A DNA stretch of 64,000 bases, taken from positions 1,916,501-1,980,500 of the forward strand of contig OX359193.1 in the NCBI GenBank assembly GCA_947172415.1, written 5' to 3'. Below are positions 1 through 10,901 of this stretch, one piece after another. The first letter of the stretch is position 1. Each line of letters opens with the position of its first letter. The notes beneath the pieces were generated by a model. The model was not told the origin of the DNA, did not search any database, and saw nothing but the letters and a program-made list of their open reading frames with translations. The position numbers were made by a program, and so were the translations under genes. Source of the stretch: Chondrosia reniformis. Taxonomy: Eukaryota; Porifera; Demospongiae; Chondrillida; Chondrillidae.

Positions 1-38
1 GGTATTAGAATAAGGATTCCTTATAACTGCGTCGAACT

Positions 39-118
39 TATCTTTGGGATGGTACATCCTTCGACTTTTGAGCGTTTAAAAATGCTCAAAAGTCGAAGGA
101 TGTACCATCCCAAAGATA
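39..118. repeat. Perfect 35-bp foldback hairpin
   Basis: Positions 39-73 and 84-118 are exact reverse complements with a 10-base loop. The flanking words (an AAGATAAG-type end, then GACGCAGTTA and AAGGATTCC in the reverse complement) recur in degenerate form near 6945-7125, 15118-15297, 24480 and 34760. This hairpin is therefore the collapsed end of a dispersed foldback or Penelope-like repeat family rather than a gene terminator. No coding potential is seen around it. Confidence 0.8.
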
Positions 119-1198
119 ATTAGGTATTCCAGAATATGTAGTGACTTCTCCAGTTTTCAGGCTAAATGTTTGCAGTTAAGCAGGGTTACAAATACTTTAA
201 GCTAAAATCAACCTTTAAAACCTTCCTATCTCGTCAGCCTCTAGTTAGAATCAAAAAGTAGCTAGTATGCTTAAGGACTGTCCTTGAATTGTGTTACCCA
301 ATATTGTGTTACCCCATGCACCTCCAAAGAAAATTTAATGTTACTACTATAAGACCTAAGGGTAGACTTATGTAATATGTCCTACTTGTGTCTGTAGTTA
401 TGCTGAGTCTGTTTTACCTGTACAGGCAAGATTACTAATAGATTTAATTCATAAAATTTAACTTTTGGCACCAAAATAGTGTATATAAGGCCCCTAGACT
501 TAGCATAGAGAGCCAAGGATTCACAGAAGATCAAGATAAAGAAAAAGACAAAGACTCCCAGGATCACTGATGAAGGGTGGAATTCCCAGAGATGGCTGTC
601 TGACCCACTGGAGAAGAAGATGAAAGAAGGGAAAAGAAGAAAGAAAAGACTCCTGTAACTTCATCCAAAGTGCCCTTCAGGTTTAGTTCCCCTATAGGCT
701 CTTTTACAGAATGGGCATAGCATGTAGGAAAATGGTATCTTAGATTTATCATTGCATGATATACATATGTTGATTTAGGGTGTGCTTGCAATTGCCAGGC
801 CTTTTTGGTTGTAACCAAGAAGCCATTCCTATTTCGCTCTGGATATCGAGGGAAAGTATATGGAAAGTGAACTGTAACAACACAGCCGGATGCGAACACC
901 GATTGAGGTTTCCAGAGAAGTGAAACAGTGTAAATCTGTTACAAGAAAAACAGCAAATGAACGTGCGGGAACCGGTTAGAAGAGTTATGGTTAAGTGAGG
1001 TCTCACTATACATACATATATGCTCATTAAGTTTAGACCATTAGTGACATGCAAATTGCTGTAATTAGTTTTAATTTAATTAGTACACTGCTGGCTAAAG
1101 TTGATGGGTTATAAGCATAAGTGGCCTATATTGTTTATATGCTTAATAGACTACTTAGAAAAAAGTCTTTGTCTTTGTTTATTGGTAACTTCTCAGAA
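119..1198. other. Non-coding intergenic stretch with repeat relics
   Basis: I see no convincing gene here. The only recognisable items are the hammerhead-like relic at 561-606 and fragments of the repeat that also occurs at 22900-23130 and 33090-33310 (the stretch about 480-760 shares the GAAGAAGA...CCCAGG...GGTTTAGTTCC words). Short open frames on the minus strand at 382-1054 overlap one another and show no codon bias, domain or signal peptide. Confidence 0.5.
561..606 (+). ncRNA. Degenerate hammerhead-ribozyme-like relic (family 2)
   Basis: CTGATGA at 567-573 is followed by a GGG...CCC stem II, then GAGA in place of the catalytic GAAA, then TGGCTG, TC and a stem I partner TGACCC. Outer stem GGATCA/TGACCC has one mismatch. 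The better conserved sister at 33130-33175 shows the full pattern. The GAAA to GAGA change and stem I mismatch make this copy probably inactive. Confidence 0.45.
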
Positions 1199-1717
1199 TT
1201 AGCTGCAGTCACTGTTCTCTGAAGGGTACGCAGTGTTCATAATCCATTTACTACCAGTGCTTGCAGAATTATAGTAAATGAAGGCCACTTTCACTGGTTT
1301 AAATCTAGAATACTGAGTGCACTCAGAGCCATCCACTGCAGTGCACTTATAAGCATTAGTGATTCCAAGCTTGCTTGCAGAAACACAGTCTTTTACATTC
1401 CCAGATGTACCACATTTTTTGGGCGTAGGGCTTGGATTGGTATCACTCACCCATTTAGACCATGCACTCCTAAACTCTGCCTCACTCCGAAACATAGATT
1501 TGCCTACCACCTGTGAGTCAGTTGCACTTGCAGGCCTTGAGGCACCCCAGATATGAATCCAAACATGTCCACCTTGTTTTGAGTTATCATTGAGGGTTTT
1601 AATACTGTCCTGAACTGAGGCTGTTTTACGGCATTCAGCTCCCTCAGCAATGTTGATGTTGGCAAGGAGAATGCAAATAAGCATCCCAAATGGGTAGCAC
1701 CAATTAAAAATCTTCAT
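1199..1717 (-). CDS. Secreted six-cysteine protein, putative BECR-like nuclease (copy A)
   Basis: A single-exon gene of 172 residues. The N terminus (MKIFNWCYPFGM, then a leucine-rich stretch ending near AEG, about residue 26) is a clear signal peptide, so the product is secreted. The mature part has six cysteines with the same spacing as copies B and C, consistent with three disulfides. Motifs in order are GGHVWIH (about residues 49-55), KSMFRSEAEFR followed by AW (about 73-85), and a C-terminal W-I-M-N-TAYP (about 158-165). A histidine pair, a K/T-S-x-F motif and a terminal TAYP is the pattern I associate with bacterial CdiA-type RNase (BECR-fold) domains. That is inference without a search. 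Identity to copies B and C is roughly 70 percent, and it lies in the opposite orientation to them. A TATA box precedes it on the minus strand at 1798-1804. Alternative: a sponge-specific secreted defence or matrix protein of unknown fold. Confidence 0.8.
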   Translation of the reverse strand: MKIFNWCYPFGMLICILLANINIAEGAECRKTASVQDSIKTLNDNSKQGGHVWIHIWGASRPASATDSQVVGKSMFRSEAEFRSAWSKWVSDTNPSPTPKKCGTSGNVKDCVSASKLGITNAYKCTAVDGSECTQYSRFKPVKVAFIYYNSASTGSKWIMNTAYPSENSDCS

Positions 1718-1797
1718 AATGCAATCAAGTTACTAACTCTTCTTCTGACTTTCACTTAAAGTAACCTTTCTGTTGCTACTAGCTAATTGTTGCCTTC

Positions 1798-1804
1798 TTT
1801 TATA
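1798..1804 (-). promoter_or_regulatory. TATA box of secreted gene copy A
   Basis: On the minus strand this reads TATAAAA inside TTGTGTATAAAAG, about 80 bases upstream of the ATG. Copies B and C have the same GTGTATAAAAGGAGG-like context at 11441 and 18454. An orphan copy of this promoter sits at 26528-26534 with no gene behind it. Confidence 0.7.
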
Positions 1805-2049
1805 CACAAGTATTGACCTTTTTAAAGTTTGTATACATACAGTATAGTACATATACAGCCATTCTAATTGGCTGGTTAGCAACTCATGCTACTGCAGACG
1901 TCATTTCCCATAGTGCATGAGACAGGAGCCAACTTATACAAAGGAATTCAAAAATAAGTCTAAAAGGTATATAACTTCCAGCCTTATATAGGCATATTAT
2001 ATGTATAAAATTTAGTAATATATGTATAGGTTATACGTATTGTCATGGT

Positions 2050-3250
2050 TATGCATGGTATATGGCAAATTAATAGTGTAATACATACAAATAGAATATG
2101 ACTTATAACCCTAATTGTAGACTATCAGCACTTGAAGAAAAGTTCTGAGTCTCCAGATACTTAACTTGGCAGTATATTCTGACAGAAGGTACAACAGCAG
2201 ACATGCATGATGCTATCCTATATAGAATGTAGCTTTCTCTTTATATATAAAGGAACACCTAATACAACCTAACAGCAACATTTCAGTAGGCCTCTCAGCC
2301 CACAAGTATCAATTCCCTCAACACATTGCTCCAACTAATATTAGACCTTACCTATAGTTATTGAAAGAGAATCATCTCCATGCATTGTTGAACTAACATG
2401 CAGGTCCTTTTGATGATCAAGGAAAACAATAGTTCTGATACCAAATATATTGCTTCTTAGTTAGGTGCAAGGGGATTAATCAATATACCTGGCATGGCAA
2501 AACTACATTTACTGTATAGACAACTGTCAATCACAAAGAGAATAGGAGCTGGAAAGAAAAATAAGAACTTTCAGAGGGTCTTCCAAACCCTCATATGCCT
2601 TTTCCACCCATCACTATTGTAATACTTTTTAGACTGGATTCTATAGGTTAAGATTACCTGCACTCCCTTTCACCCTTGTGTAGTAGTATATATTTTTGTA
2701 ATGAAAGGACTTATAGGAAGAGGTCAGCTCCATATGATTTAGAGACTGACAGTGAGTGGGCCATATTCAGTAATACATATGTATGCAATTATTGCAATTG
2801 CTCAGTGGACTGAATGACATTTTGTACAACAACATGCATGTGTTATTTATTATAGCTGCTAATTAAAAAAATTATATAGCACCTACGTATATACTTGGAG
2901 ATTTGAAAGGATTTCTTAATTGTCACAAAACATCATCTCTTAATCCCTATACTTAATAACCTTTAGATGTACGCATAATGAGCTACAGTATGCGTACTAG
3001 TACTGCACTACCAGTTGTGGTTCTTGTTATTTCCCATTACTAGAGAGACTGAAGTACAACTAGTTGTACTCCAGAGGCAAGCACAGGTTGGTACCTTAAC
3101 AAGAGTATACAGAAAAAGGAGTAAACCACAAATCCAAACGACTGCATTAGAAACAACACTCTCTAACAACTGGTTATATGTTATATTTATATATTTGACT
3201 GATTATACAAGTATTAATTATGTTTGTAGTGTGTAATGCAATAGTATCTT
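2050..3250. repeat. Tandem-array block, copy 1
   Basis: A non-coding unit recognisable by ordered landmarks: GGCAAATT...ATGACTTATA, CAGCACTTGAAGAAAAG, GGTACAACAGCAGACAT, CTTTCTCTTTAT...GGAACACCTA, GGGGATTAATCAATATACC, TCAGAGGGTCTTCCAAACC, then a 200-300 bp end segment (about 2880-3120) containing TTGGAGATTTGAA and AGAGACTGAAG...GGCAAGCACAGGTTGG. The same order recurs at 4255-5560, 12545-13830, 19520-21460 and 26785-27660. Short frames inside it, such as 3015-3236, are conserved only because the repeat is, so I do not call genes. Confidence 0.85.
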
Positions 3251-4254
3251 AGATACACCAAGCAGGTTAAATATGTTTGCTTGTGTATGTGACTGTCTGG
3301 GAAATGCAGCCTGGTATATAGTCTTAAGTGGCGAGGGATTAATACACCCATGTAGTCAGGCTATGTACCTGGGCGGATGGCCTGATAGGCTAAGCCTTAT
3401 AAGTGGCGATGGTTTTATACGTAGCCCTGTGCCTTTAACAAACACTGGTTGACATTTAACTACACATTAACTGTACGTATATGCATGAGCACTTTTTAAA
3501 TAATATATATAGATGTATATGGTTCCTTAGTAAGCTGAGGACAAAGACACATACTTATATAGGGTATATACCACTTTTGGATAATGAAAAATTTCAAACA
3601 TGTACACTTTATGGAAAATTAATTGTTATCACAATGATTTCTATATATATATATGGAGCTGCTTTCAAAAATGAAAATAAGATTATATGCATGTGCACTT
3701 TGTTCATATAGCTGTCAAACATGAGCACAAAGTAAAGAATAATATCAATAACATGCATAGAAAGGCTATATTATGTTTCTTAAAAACATATGCATTGCCT
3801 ATATATATCTACTTATATTCCTTCAGTTAAGCTTTCTGAGTGCTGTATCTGCAAGCAGCCAGAACTCAGAGGACACCACTACTTTGCAGTTTTCTCCATG
3901 CCATGCGCTTAAACATTTTGCTTGGAGTACCAGGTACTGTCGGCGCACCATCCCTACTGTATATATACAGCTATCCATGGTATACCCAAACATTGAAATG
4001 TTGTGTATGGACAAGTAACTTAAATTTCAGAATGCCATTTCTGTATGGTTACCTGTATCTCCCATGACCACTGTCTTGTTTCGATACTTTTTCCAGATAT
4101 GCTATAATAATTCATTGTTGCATCACTGGCTGACAGCTTTTCTGGAACCCAAATATTTTGCCATAGCCATATTAGGGTCCCAGAAAAGAGTTTGAGGTTG
4201 TAGTAGACATGGTCATTATATAAGGTGGTGACAGGTCATTAGCATATGGGTTAC
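3251..4254. other. Spacer with an inverted fragment of the array
   Basis: The stretch 3290-3480 (GGCGAGGGATTAAT...GGCGATGG) looks unique in the window and contains an imperfect direct repeat of an AAGTGGCGA.GG word. About 3960-4130 is an inverted copy of the sequence found at 12420-12560 and 19390-19530 downstream of genes B and C. This indicates an inversion breakpoint near 3.95-4.25 kb and is consistent with gene A lying in the opposite orientation. No gene is seen. Confidence 0.5.
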
Positions 4255-5560
4255 ATACATTGTCTTGCATGGTTATGCATGGTATATAAATGGCAAATTT
4301 GATAATGGAATATATACATACAAATAGAATATGATTTATATATAGGGGCTACATGTATAGACTATCAGCACTTGAAGAAAAGTTCTGAGTCTCTAGATAC
4401 TTACCTTGGCAGTACATTCTGACAGAAGGTACAACAACAGACATACATGATGGCATCATAGAATGTAGCTTTCTCTTTATGAAGGAACACCTAATACAAC
4501 ATTACAATGGGCCTCCCAGCCCACAAGTATCAATTCCTTCAATACATTGCTCCAACTAATACTACAGCAGACCTAGCTAGTTATTGAATAGAATCATCTC
4601 CAAATAGTTGAACTAACATGCACTTCCTTTTGATAATAAAGGAAAACCAATGAATGCAGAAAGAATATATAGTTCTGATATATACCCAAATTATTGCTTC
4701 TGATATATATAAGCAAGGGGATTAATCAATATACCTGGCATGGCAAAACTCTATGTATAGACATCTGTCAACCGCAAAGAGAAAGGAGCTGGAAAGAAGA
4801 ATAAGAACTTTCAGAGGGTCTTCCAAACCCCTTTATGCCTTTTCCACCCATCACCATCTCTTGTAATACTTTTTAGACTGGATTCTATGTTTTTAGATTA
4901 CCGTTCTTTCACTCCCTTTCACCCTTGTGTAGTAGTATAACGAGAGGACTGCCTATATTGGATATATAAAGAGGTCATGATCAGCTCCATATATGATTTA
5001 GAGACTGACAGTGAGTGGGTCACATTTAGTAAGACATATGTAGGCATTAATTGCAATTGCACAGTGGGCTGAATGAAATTTGTACAATAACAGCTGACTA
5101 TTATATTGATTATAGCTACTAATGAAAAAACTATATAGCACCTACCTATATATATACTTGGAGATTTGAAGGAATGTTTAGGATTTCTTAGTTGTCACAA
5201 AACATCTCTATATCCCTTTAATTAGCTTACAATCTTTAGAAGTATGCATAATATGAGCTACAGTACTAGTATACTGCACTACTAGGTGTGCATGGTTTTT
5301 GTTATTTCCCATTACTAGAGAGACTGAAGCACAACTCCAGAGGCAAGCACAGGTTGGTACCTTTAAGTTAACAAGAGTATACAGAAAAAAGAATGAACCA
5401 CAAATCCAAATGACTGCATTAGAAACAACACTCTCCATCAATCAGTTGCTTAATATATTTATATATTTGGCTTTTCTAACTGATCATGCAAGTATTAATA
5501 GACTAAGTGTATATTTAATGCAGTATCTTAGATACACCAAGCAGGTAAAATATAGCTCCA
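4255..5560. repeat. Tandem-array block, copy 2
   Basis: Same landmark order as block 1. It ends in the 200-300 bp segment with AGAGACTGAAGCACAACTCC and GGCAAGCACAGG at about 5320-5370. Directly adjacent to repeat unit U copy 1. Open frames on both strands at 5208-5565 are repeat-borne and not supported as genes. Confidence 0.85.
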
Positions 5561-6850
5561 TGTAGGTCACTGATTTGTACCATATACATATGTTGTACCT
5601 TCAAGAGCTTGGTTATGTAATTAAGCAATGAAACATATTGCACTGAATATGGTGGTTGTAATAGTGAATTCCAAGGTGGTCTTTCGAATGCTTAAAGTAC
5701 AGCGCAAGATAGGAGAACTACTCGGGACCAAAAGAATTGATTGCAATTTGGAGGTTGGTCATAATTCTAAGGTCACGGGTCATTAGGCGAGGTTCCACTT
5801 ATATGCATGAACAATACATTACATGTATATATAAGATGAATCTTTTCTTTTATTCATGAAAATAATGTTTAACTTGGTCTTGACTGTTCTCTTTTACAAT
5901 CCTCTTGAACTAACAAAGTCACTTGTGTATACAGTACCCACATCTGGTTAAAGAAGCAAGTCAGCAATACATCAATGAAAAAGCATCTCACTATAATCAA
6001 TTTTGACAGCACCAGTAATAAATTGTTACAATAAATAGCATGAAAATGTTATGTACTTTATAATCTTGATCATGCACCATCCCTATAGACACTCATGTAT
6101 AGGCTATGTTTACACTCTTAGCACTAGTCACCCCTAACTTATGCCTTCAGAATGCAAGGTTACTGAATGACTAGCTAAATAGACCTTTCAGTGGGTAACT
6201 TCATGCCACAACTTGTTAAATTTTACAACACATGGACCTATTAGTGCACAACATGCAATAATTGCTCTAGACCTTTAATGATGCAATCACTAATTTATTA
6301 ATATAATTATTCAGCTTCTTGGAATGCATACTTAATGAGACCTTATTATATAAAAACCTCATTACCTGAACTGTTGATTTCTTACATTCTTACAAAATCC
6401 ATAAAATAGTATCTTTTAGGGAGCAAAGATGGCTCACTACGCTATGTAATATGTTAAACAAAGGTAGACACATAGTCACATTCTAGGTGGTTTAATGGCT
6501 TTCAGATCTACTAAACAGAAAGGTTTGCTTTAGACTGATAGTTCTACTGTATAATAGCGAAATCCCTTCAACACAAACACCCAAAACATACTATTAATGA
6601 TGGTGTCCTCAATTTGAGAAATTTATGTATGCAACACATAACACACTGTAAAAGCATATGTTGAAGAAGCTCCTGTATACCAGGTATGTTTCTGGATACC
6701 CTTTATTTGGAGAGTGTGTCAATAGAGATCCACTACTAAGATGGAACTATCTCCATGTGTATGTGAGACTGACCTCTACAAAAGCACAAAGACAACGACC
6801 AGCTGTCAGTATCGTGACTGCTGACCACAACAGCAAAGGTTGAATTTGCT
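5561..6850. repeat. Repeat unit U, copy 1 (short form)
   Basis: Non-coding sequence of about 1.3 kb shared with 13830-15030 (short form) and with the first third of 21460-25338 and 31850-35620 (long forms). Shared landmarks are AACTTGGTCTTGACTGTTC, ACCCACATCTGGTTAAA, GATCATGCACCATCCC, AGGGAGCAAAGATGGCTCA, CTTCAACACAAACACCC and GACAACGACCAGCTG. The 61-codon frame at 6658-6843 lies wholly in the repeat and shows no domain. Confidence 0.8.
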
Positions 6851-6944
6851 TTGATTGATAATAAGAACCTGTGGTTAGCATGTACATACCACTCTTTATT
6901 TACCTTAGAATAAACACCGAGTTCAACTGTATTAGGTGATAGGG

Positions 6945-7125
6945 ATTTCTTCTAACTGAGCCAAACTTATCTTTGAGATGGTTCATCTTTAGTCTTTTGA
7001 GTGTCTAGAGACACAGTCTGTTCTCTTTGGGATTGAAAGTTTTGACCTGGGGATCTTCTTCAGCCGCTGATGTTACTAGACGCTCAAAAGATAAAAAGAT
7101 GAACCATGACCTCAAAAATAAGTTC
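6945..7125. repeat. Foldback remnant with hammerhead-like core, copy 1
   Basis: The left arm (about 6968-7016, ATCTTTGAGATGGTTCATC...GTCTTTTGAGTGTCTAGAG) pairs imperfectly with the right arm (about 7076-7122). Between them, read on the minus strand, is GGCTGAAGAAGATC followed by GGTCAAAAC, a decayed form of the CTGATGAAGACC...GGGTCGAAAC core seen at 44997 and 63731. Related to the hairpin at 39-118. The duplicate copy is at 15118-15297. Confidence 0.5.
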
Positions 7126-7364
7126 AACTATACCTCATCTTTCTCTTTGTATACACATGTATAGACAACTGGAGATCAGCTGGAAGATTTGCGAAGGGCC
7201 AATATAGCAGGTCCATACAACATCACAATAGTCGTGCGTCGGATGGACGTAGGACTTGAAGTATAGCAAAAGAAGACATTTAGGAAGAAACCATGAGAGA
7301 CGCTGAAGCAAGTTCAAGCTGTGTGAAACTTTAGCACAGATGTGGGCAATGTGGTCACTCCAGG

Positions 7365-8682
7365 TCAAAAAGTATCATTTAGGAGCACACCAAGAAACTT
7401 GAATACCCGAACCTGTTCAATGGGTCGACCTACAACACTAATTAAGCTCCAAGTTACCATCAACCGTGAGGAGTGGATCAGCATGCACTTTGTTTTCAGA
7501 GTATTCAGTTTCAGACTGTTGCTCAGCATCCAGAGGTTGGCCAGGTTGAAGCGGAGTTGAAGAGAAGTATTTAGAGAAGGAAGTTTATCGCTGATGATGT
7601 AGATGGAGGTATCATCAGCTAAAAGAACAGTGGAATCAAGAGGAAGTACTTCTAGAAGGTCATTGATAAAGGCAGAAAATAGGGTGGGGCCAAGTACTGA
7701 ACCTTGCGGGACACCAGAAGAGGGGAAACCAGGACAAGAGAAGCAATTGCCAACATGAGTCACCTGAGCTCTATCAGTGAGGTAGGACCGAAACCATGAG
7801 ACAGTCGAGGGAGACAGGCCAAGCTGAGAGAGTTTGGCAAGAAGGTCGTGGTTTACCGTGTTGAAAGCCTTGGAGCTGTCAAGGAAAATTACACCAACAA
7901 ACTGTTTTCGATCTAAGGCCTTGTACCAGGTATCAGTGCAGTGAAGGAGAAGTGTTTGAGTTGAGTGCAGGAGGGAAGTCAGTTGTTCATTTACGCATCT
8001 TTCTAAAAGTTTGCTACAAACCGGAAGAAGTGAGATGGGACGATAGTTAGCAGGTGCAGTATGATCTCCACCTTTGTTCAGTGGCTTGATTGAGGTATTC
8101 TTCCATGGTTTAGGGAAGACAGAGGAGGAGATGGAGGAGTTCAGAATGAACACAGAGGAAGCAGATAACAGACTTGGCAGTAATGAGGATGGATGAAGGT
8201 ATCTTGTCAAAACCAGCAGAGCATTGAGATTTGAAAGAAGAAAGAGTTTCTTTGTACCATGCAGGAGTGGTAGGAGAGAGAGTCAGGACAGAGTCCAGTG
8301 TAGTGTTAATTGAAGAGGCCAGAGTGACATCTGGAGGGTCTCTCTTAGAACTAACAGAGACAAAGTGGTCATTCAGCACATTAGTAAAAGTATTGTGGTC
8401 AGTGTTGAAGGAAGTCCAGGAATCCGTTTGGTCATTTCTGCAGGCTTGGTTAAGTGATCTCCACAGGGTGGAGGGATGGGTCTTGGTGGAAATGAGGCGA
8501 TAGAAGTATTGCCTTTTGGCCTGACTTTGTAAGGAGACCACATGGTTTCTGTGGGCTTTGAACTGTGCCCACAGAAGAGAAGATAGATTCCGATGGTGGA
8601 GTTTGAGGAGTCTGTTTTGCTTGTTCATGTCATCTCGGATGGATTTAGAGATCCACGGAGCAGGATTCTTCTTTATACTCAA
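7365..8682 (-). pseudogene. LINE reverse transcriptase, frameshifted (copy 1)
   Basis: RNA-directed DNA polymerase domain for target-primed reverse transcription. Visible motifs, in order on the minus strand, are NYRPISLLPVCSKLLE (finger region), FLDSSKAFNTVNHDLL (box A with the first catalytic Asp), SSGVPQGSVLGPTLFSAFIN (box B), LLADDTSIYI (box C with the Asp pair), and FKFLGV (thumb-side motif). The N-terminal linker frame (8110-8682, with LKLHHRN and STLWRSLNQAC) is in another frame and joins by a frameshift near 8110-8210. The catalytic boxes themselves look intact, but the protein is not continuous with the endonuclease. Confidence 0.85.
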
Positions 8683-9019
8683 ACAGACTTGATTGTGGCA
8701 TGGACTTCAAGGACCTCTTGTAAGAGTGTGTTGAAAACACTCACTTTGTCGTCAACATTATCAAATAATTCAACAATGCACCATGGGACAGACCACAGAT
8801 CATCAACAAAATCAGGCTTCAGAGAAATGCTTAAATGATCTACGCTTAATTGAACATGGAGCAGGTTTAGTAACAGGAAGGGCAAGATCTAGAAGCATAG
8901 GTAGATGATCGGAGATAGCACAGTTAAGAACCATTGATTTGGAGATTGAGACATCGGGTATGGTAAGGAAGAGGTCAATGAGGGAACTGGATGATTCAGA
9001 GATTCTTGTAGGCTGGGAT

Positions 9020-9325
9020 CTCTTCTATATACTCTTGTTAAGGTACCAACCTGTGCTTGCCTCTGGATCGAGTTGTGCTTCAGTCTCTCTATTAATAGGA
9101 AATAACAAAAACCATGCACAACTAGTAGTACAGTATACTAGTACTGTAGCTCGAAGTATGCATACATCTAAAGGTTGTAAGCTAATTAAAGGGATATAGA
9201 GATGTTTTGTGACAACTAAGAAATCCTAAACATTCCTTTCAAATCTCCAAGTATATATATGCAGTAATGGTTTAGCAGCTATAATAAATATATGTATAGC
9301 CACATTTAATTGTACAAAATTTCAT
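9020..9325 (-). mobile_element. 300-bp block-end repeat inserted in LINE copy 1
   Basis: LINE copy 2 reads straight through this point (about 17020-17030), so copy 1 carries an insertion of about 305 bp. The insert is the reverse complement of the segment ending each array block (compare 20330-20410 with 21040-21260). It runs from ACTCTTGTTAAGGTACC to GTACAAAATTTCAT. Other copies or pieces of this family lie near 2880-3120, 5155-5375, 13435-13665, 21040-21260 and 31140-31315, with shorter inverted pieces at 11275-11340 and 18285-18350. I see no clear TIR or target duplication. Confidence 0.65.
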
Positions 9326-10072
9326 TAATTAAGGAGTGGGAAACTAGGAAGCCATGGAAAAGTTTGGTGTTAGGTTTAGCCAAATCAGACATGTCAATGT
9401 TCAAGTCACCACAAGCTACAATGTATTTCTTAGTAATCAACATAGACTCAATGCCATCATGAACAGACTGAGACTGTGAACTACAGGGGGACGATAAAAG
9501 CAACCAAGAGCGAGGGGAGAAGTAAAGAGCTTTGATGCAACAGTAACCCATGAGGACTCAAGACCAGAAGCGAGAATGTCCTGTGACAGAATAGAACAAT
9601 TTAGATAGTTGGCACAGAACACAGCAACACCACCACCACGGCGATTTCGATCGAATCTAGTAACAGAATAGCCAGGTAGAAAAATCTCACCATCACTGAT
9701 CCCATCATCCAACCACGTTTCAGACACTACCAAGACATCAAGGCATTGGGAAGCAGTAAGCAGGGCGATATCATCCAAATGGCGGATCAAGCTGCGGACA
9801 TACAGGTGGACGATTCTGAGCATCTTTGTCTTTATCGACTTTAGCGACTTTTCACTAGCCAACGCGGAGGTTCTTGGTCCAGGATTCCTCTCGACATCAC
9901 CAGTGCAAAGCAAGAACCGATTTTGGGCACTTGTGTAGCTGCAAAGGATAGGTAGGAGCCAGCATGTCCTTTTCACTGTCAGACAAAGGTGCAAAAAGCA
10001 TAGCCAGAGGAGTATCTTGGAATGAGGGATGATGGGAGCCTCGTGAAGAAGATATAAGGCTGAAGAGAACAT
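9326..10072 (-). pseudogene. LINE AP-endonuclease with 2A-like leader (copy 1)
   Basis: On the minus strand, two overlapping frames give an apurinic-type endonuclease: VVSETWLDDG, RNRRGGGVAVF, LGCFYRPP and VACGDLNID. These are the metal and DNA-binding segments of the LINE exonuclease-endonuclease-phosphatase fold. The nicking domain primes reverse transcription. A frameshift near 9440-9550 and the insertion at 9020-9325 separate it from the C-terminal SDHLPMLLDLALP-type segment still seen in copy 2. Confidence 0.8.
9875..9901 (-). other. 2A-like ribosome-skipping motif (copy 1)
   Basis: The minus strand encodes GDVERNPGP, matching the D-V/I-E-x-N-P-G-P core of 2A peptides, preceded by FLLCT and a hydrophobic N-terminal stretch. 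In CR1/L2-group LINEs of several invertebrates such motifs sit at the N terminus ahead of the endonuclease, as here. Skipping would separate the hydrophobic leader from the endonuclease-RT product. Confidence 0.75.
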
Positions 10073-10181
10073 AAGTAGTAATCTTTGGGTTGAGAAATCA
10101 GCGAAGATTCAACGATAATAGAACAAACAATAGACAACAGCAACAGCGTAGTTGCACGGGCAGCCATTTTTTGAATATACA

Positions 10182-10901
10182 TACAGTGGACTCTCCCAGT
10201 AACGATCAGTCGCTTTACAACATCCTCCACACGGTCACGGTTTCTCCCGCGCATGACGTTAATACGTTTTAATCTCCCAAATGCGGACGCTCTCAATACC
10301 GTCCAACGGACGCTTTAAAGTTCCCGATTGCGAACATACATACTAAATTCTCTCTATGAACGGACACAAAGAACCAGCAAATCAATAAAAGTACTAGAAA
10401 CGTCTCAGACAACAAGCAGGCTCTAGTTTAAATGGGTCAGAAGTTCCCTTGCACGCTGCACGTAACATTTTGGTCCAGTTAGTGTGTAGCAGCAAGGAAC
10501 CTCCAGACCCAAACCCGCTCCACGATTGACTTGAGCATCAGTTATGGTTGTTGTGATGGTGTTACACTCCCTTGCTAGAAATGGAGAAAACGTTGGAGCA
10601 AGATTAGCAGGAACTCTTCCAACTATCTTGCTAGCTATAGTCTTACCTGGAAAGCAGAGTGACATTCAAAGTTATTTTAGGCCTATTGTGTCATAGTGAA
10701 CAACTACTGTAAAAATAACTCACTTATTTTGGTCACTGTATAGATTGGTGCTTTTGTGATTGTAGCACTTTCATTAATGGATAGTAGTGTGTTAATTTGC
10801 TTATAATATGGTTTTCTAATACTTTCTGAGTTAAGGACATTTCCATACAAAGGACAAATGCTATCGTCCCAGCCCGTCCCTTGGATGGAGAGTCCACTGT
10901 A
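10182..10901. mobile_element. TA-flanked TIR transposon carrying a HIRAN-like fragment
   Basis: The element starts TACAGTGGACTCTCC and ends with the exact reverse complement GGAGAGTCCACTGTA (15-bp perfect terminal repeats including the TA). The duplicated LINE/array copy at about 17905-17912 has the uninterrupted empty site (GAATATA...TATCAAGC), so this is a real insertion after the array duplicated. The CAGTGG-type termini resemble the MITEs at 58608 and 61066 and pogo/Tigger-type elements. No transposase is seen, so it is non-autonomous. Confidence 0.8.
10423..10900 (-). pseudogene. Captured HIRAN-like gene fragment
   Basis: Two minus-strand coding pieces fit one split product. The upstream piece (about 10720-10900) has CPLYGNVLNSESIRKP. 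The downstream piece (about 10430-10645) has VGRVPANLAPTFSPFL, then GAGLGLEVPCCYTLTGP. Conserved -GRVP--LAP-F--FL- and -GLEVPC-Y- words resemble the HIRAN-like repeats common in sponge and cnidarian proteins, which bind DNA ends in SNF2-type proteins. The intervening 60-80 bases may be an intron. Assignment is from memory of the family and is tentative. Confidence 0.4.

Larger units (their letters stand above)
7126..10181 (-). mobile_element. Degenerate CR1/L2-like LINE, copy 1
   Basis: A minus-strand non-LTR retrotransposon. Its order, 5' to 3' on the minus strand, is a hydrophobic leader and 2A-like motif, an AP-type endonuclease, a linker, and a reverse transcriptase. It is broken by frameshifts and by a 300-bp repeat inserted at about 9020-9325. 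It occupies the same place in the array as the LINE at 15298-17913, so the pair arose by segmental duplication rather than two insertions. Both ends were judged from where similarity to that copy and coding sense stop. Confidence 0.85.

Noticed and set aside
3015..3236. Small frames recurring at 3015, 5208, 5299, 13536, 21105 and 21187 with a QRQAQVGTLTRVYR word
   Set aside because: They lie in the block-end repeat and are conserved at the DNA level on both strands, with frame breaks. It is a repeat, not a gene family.
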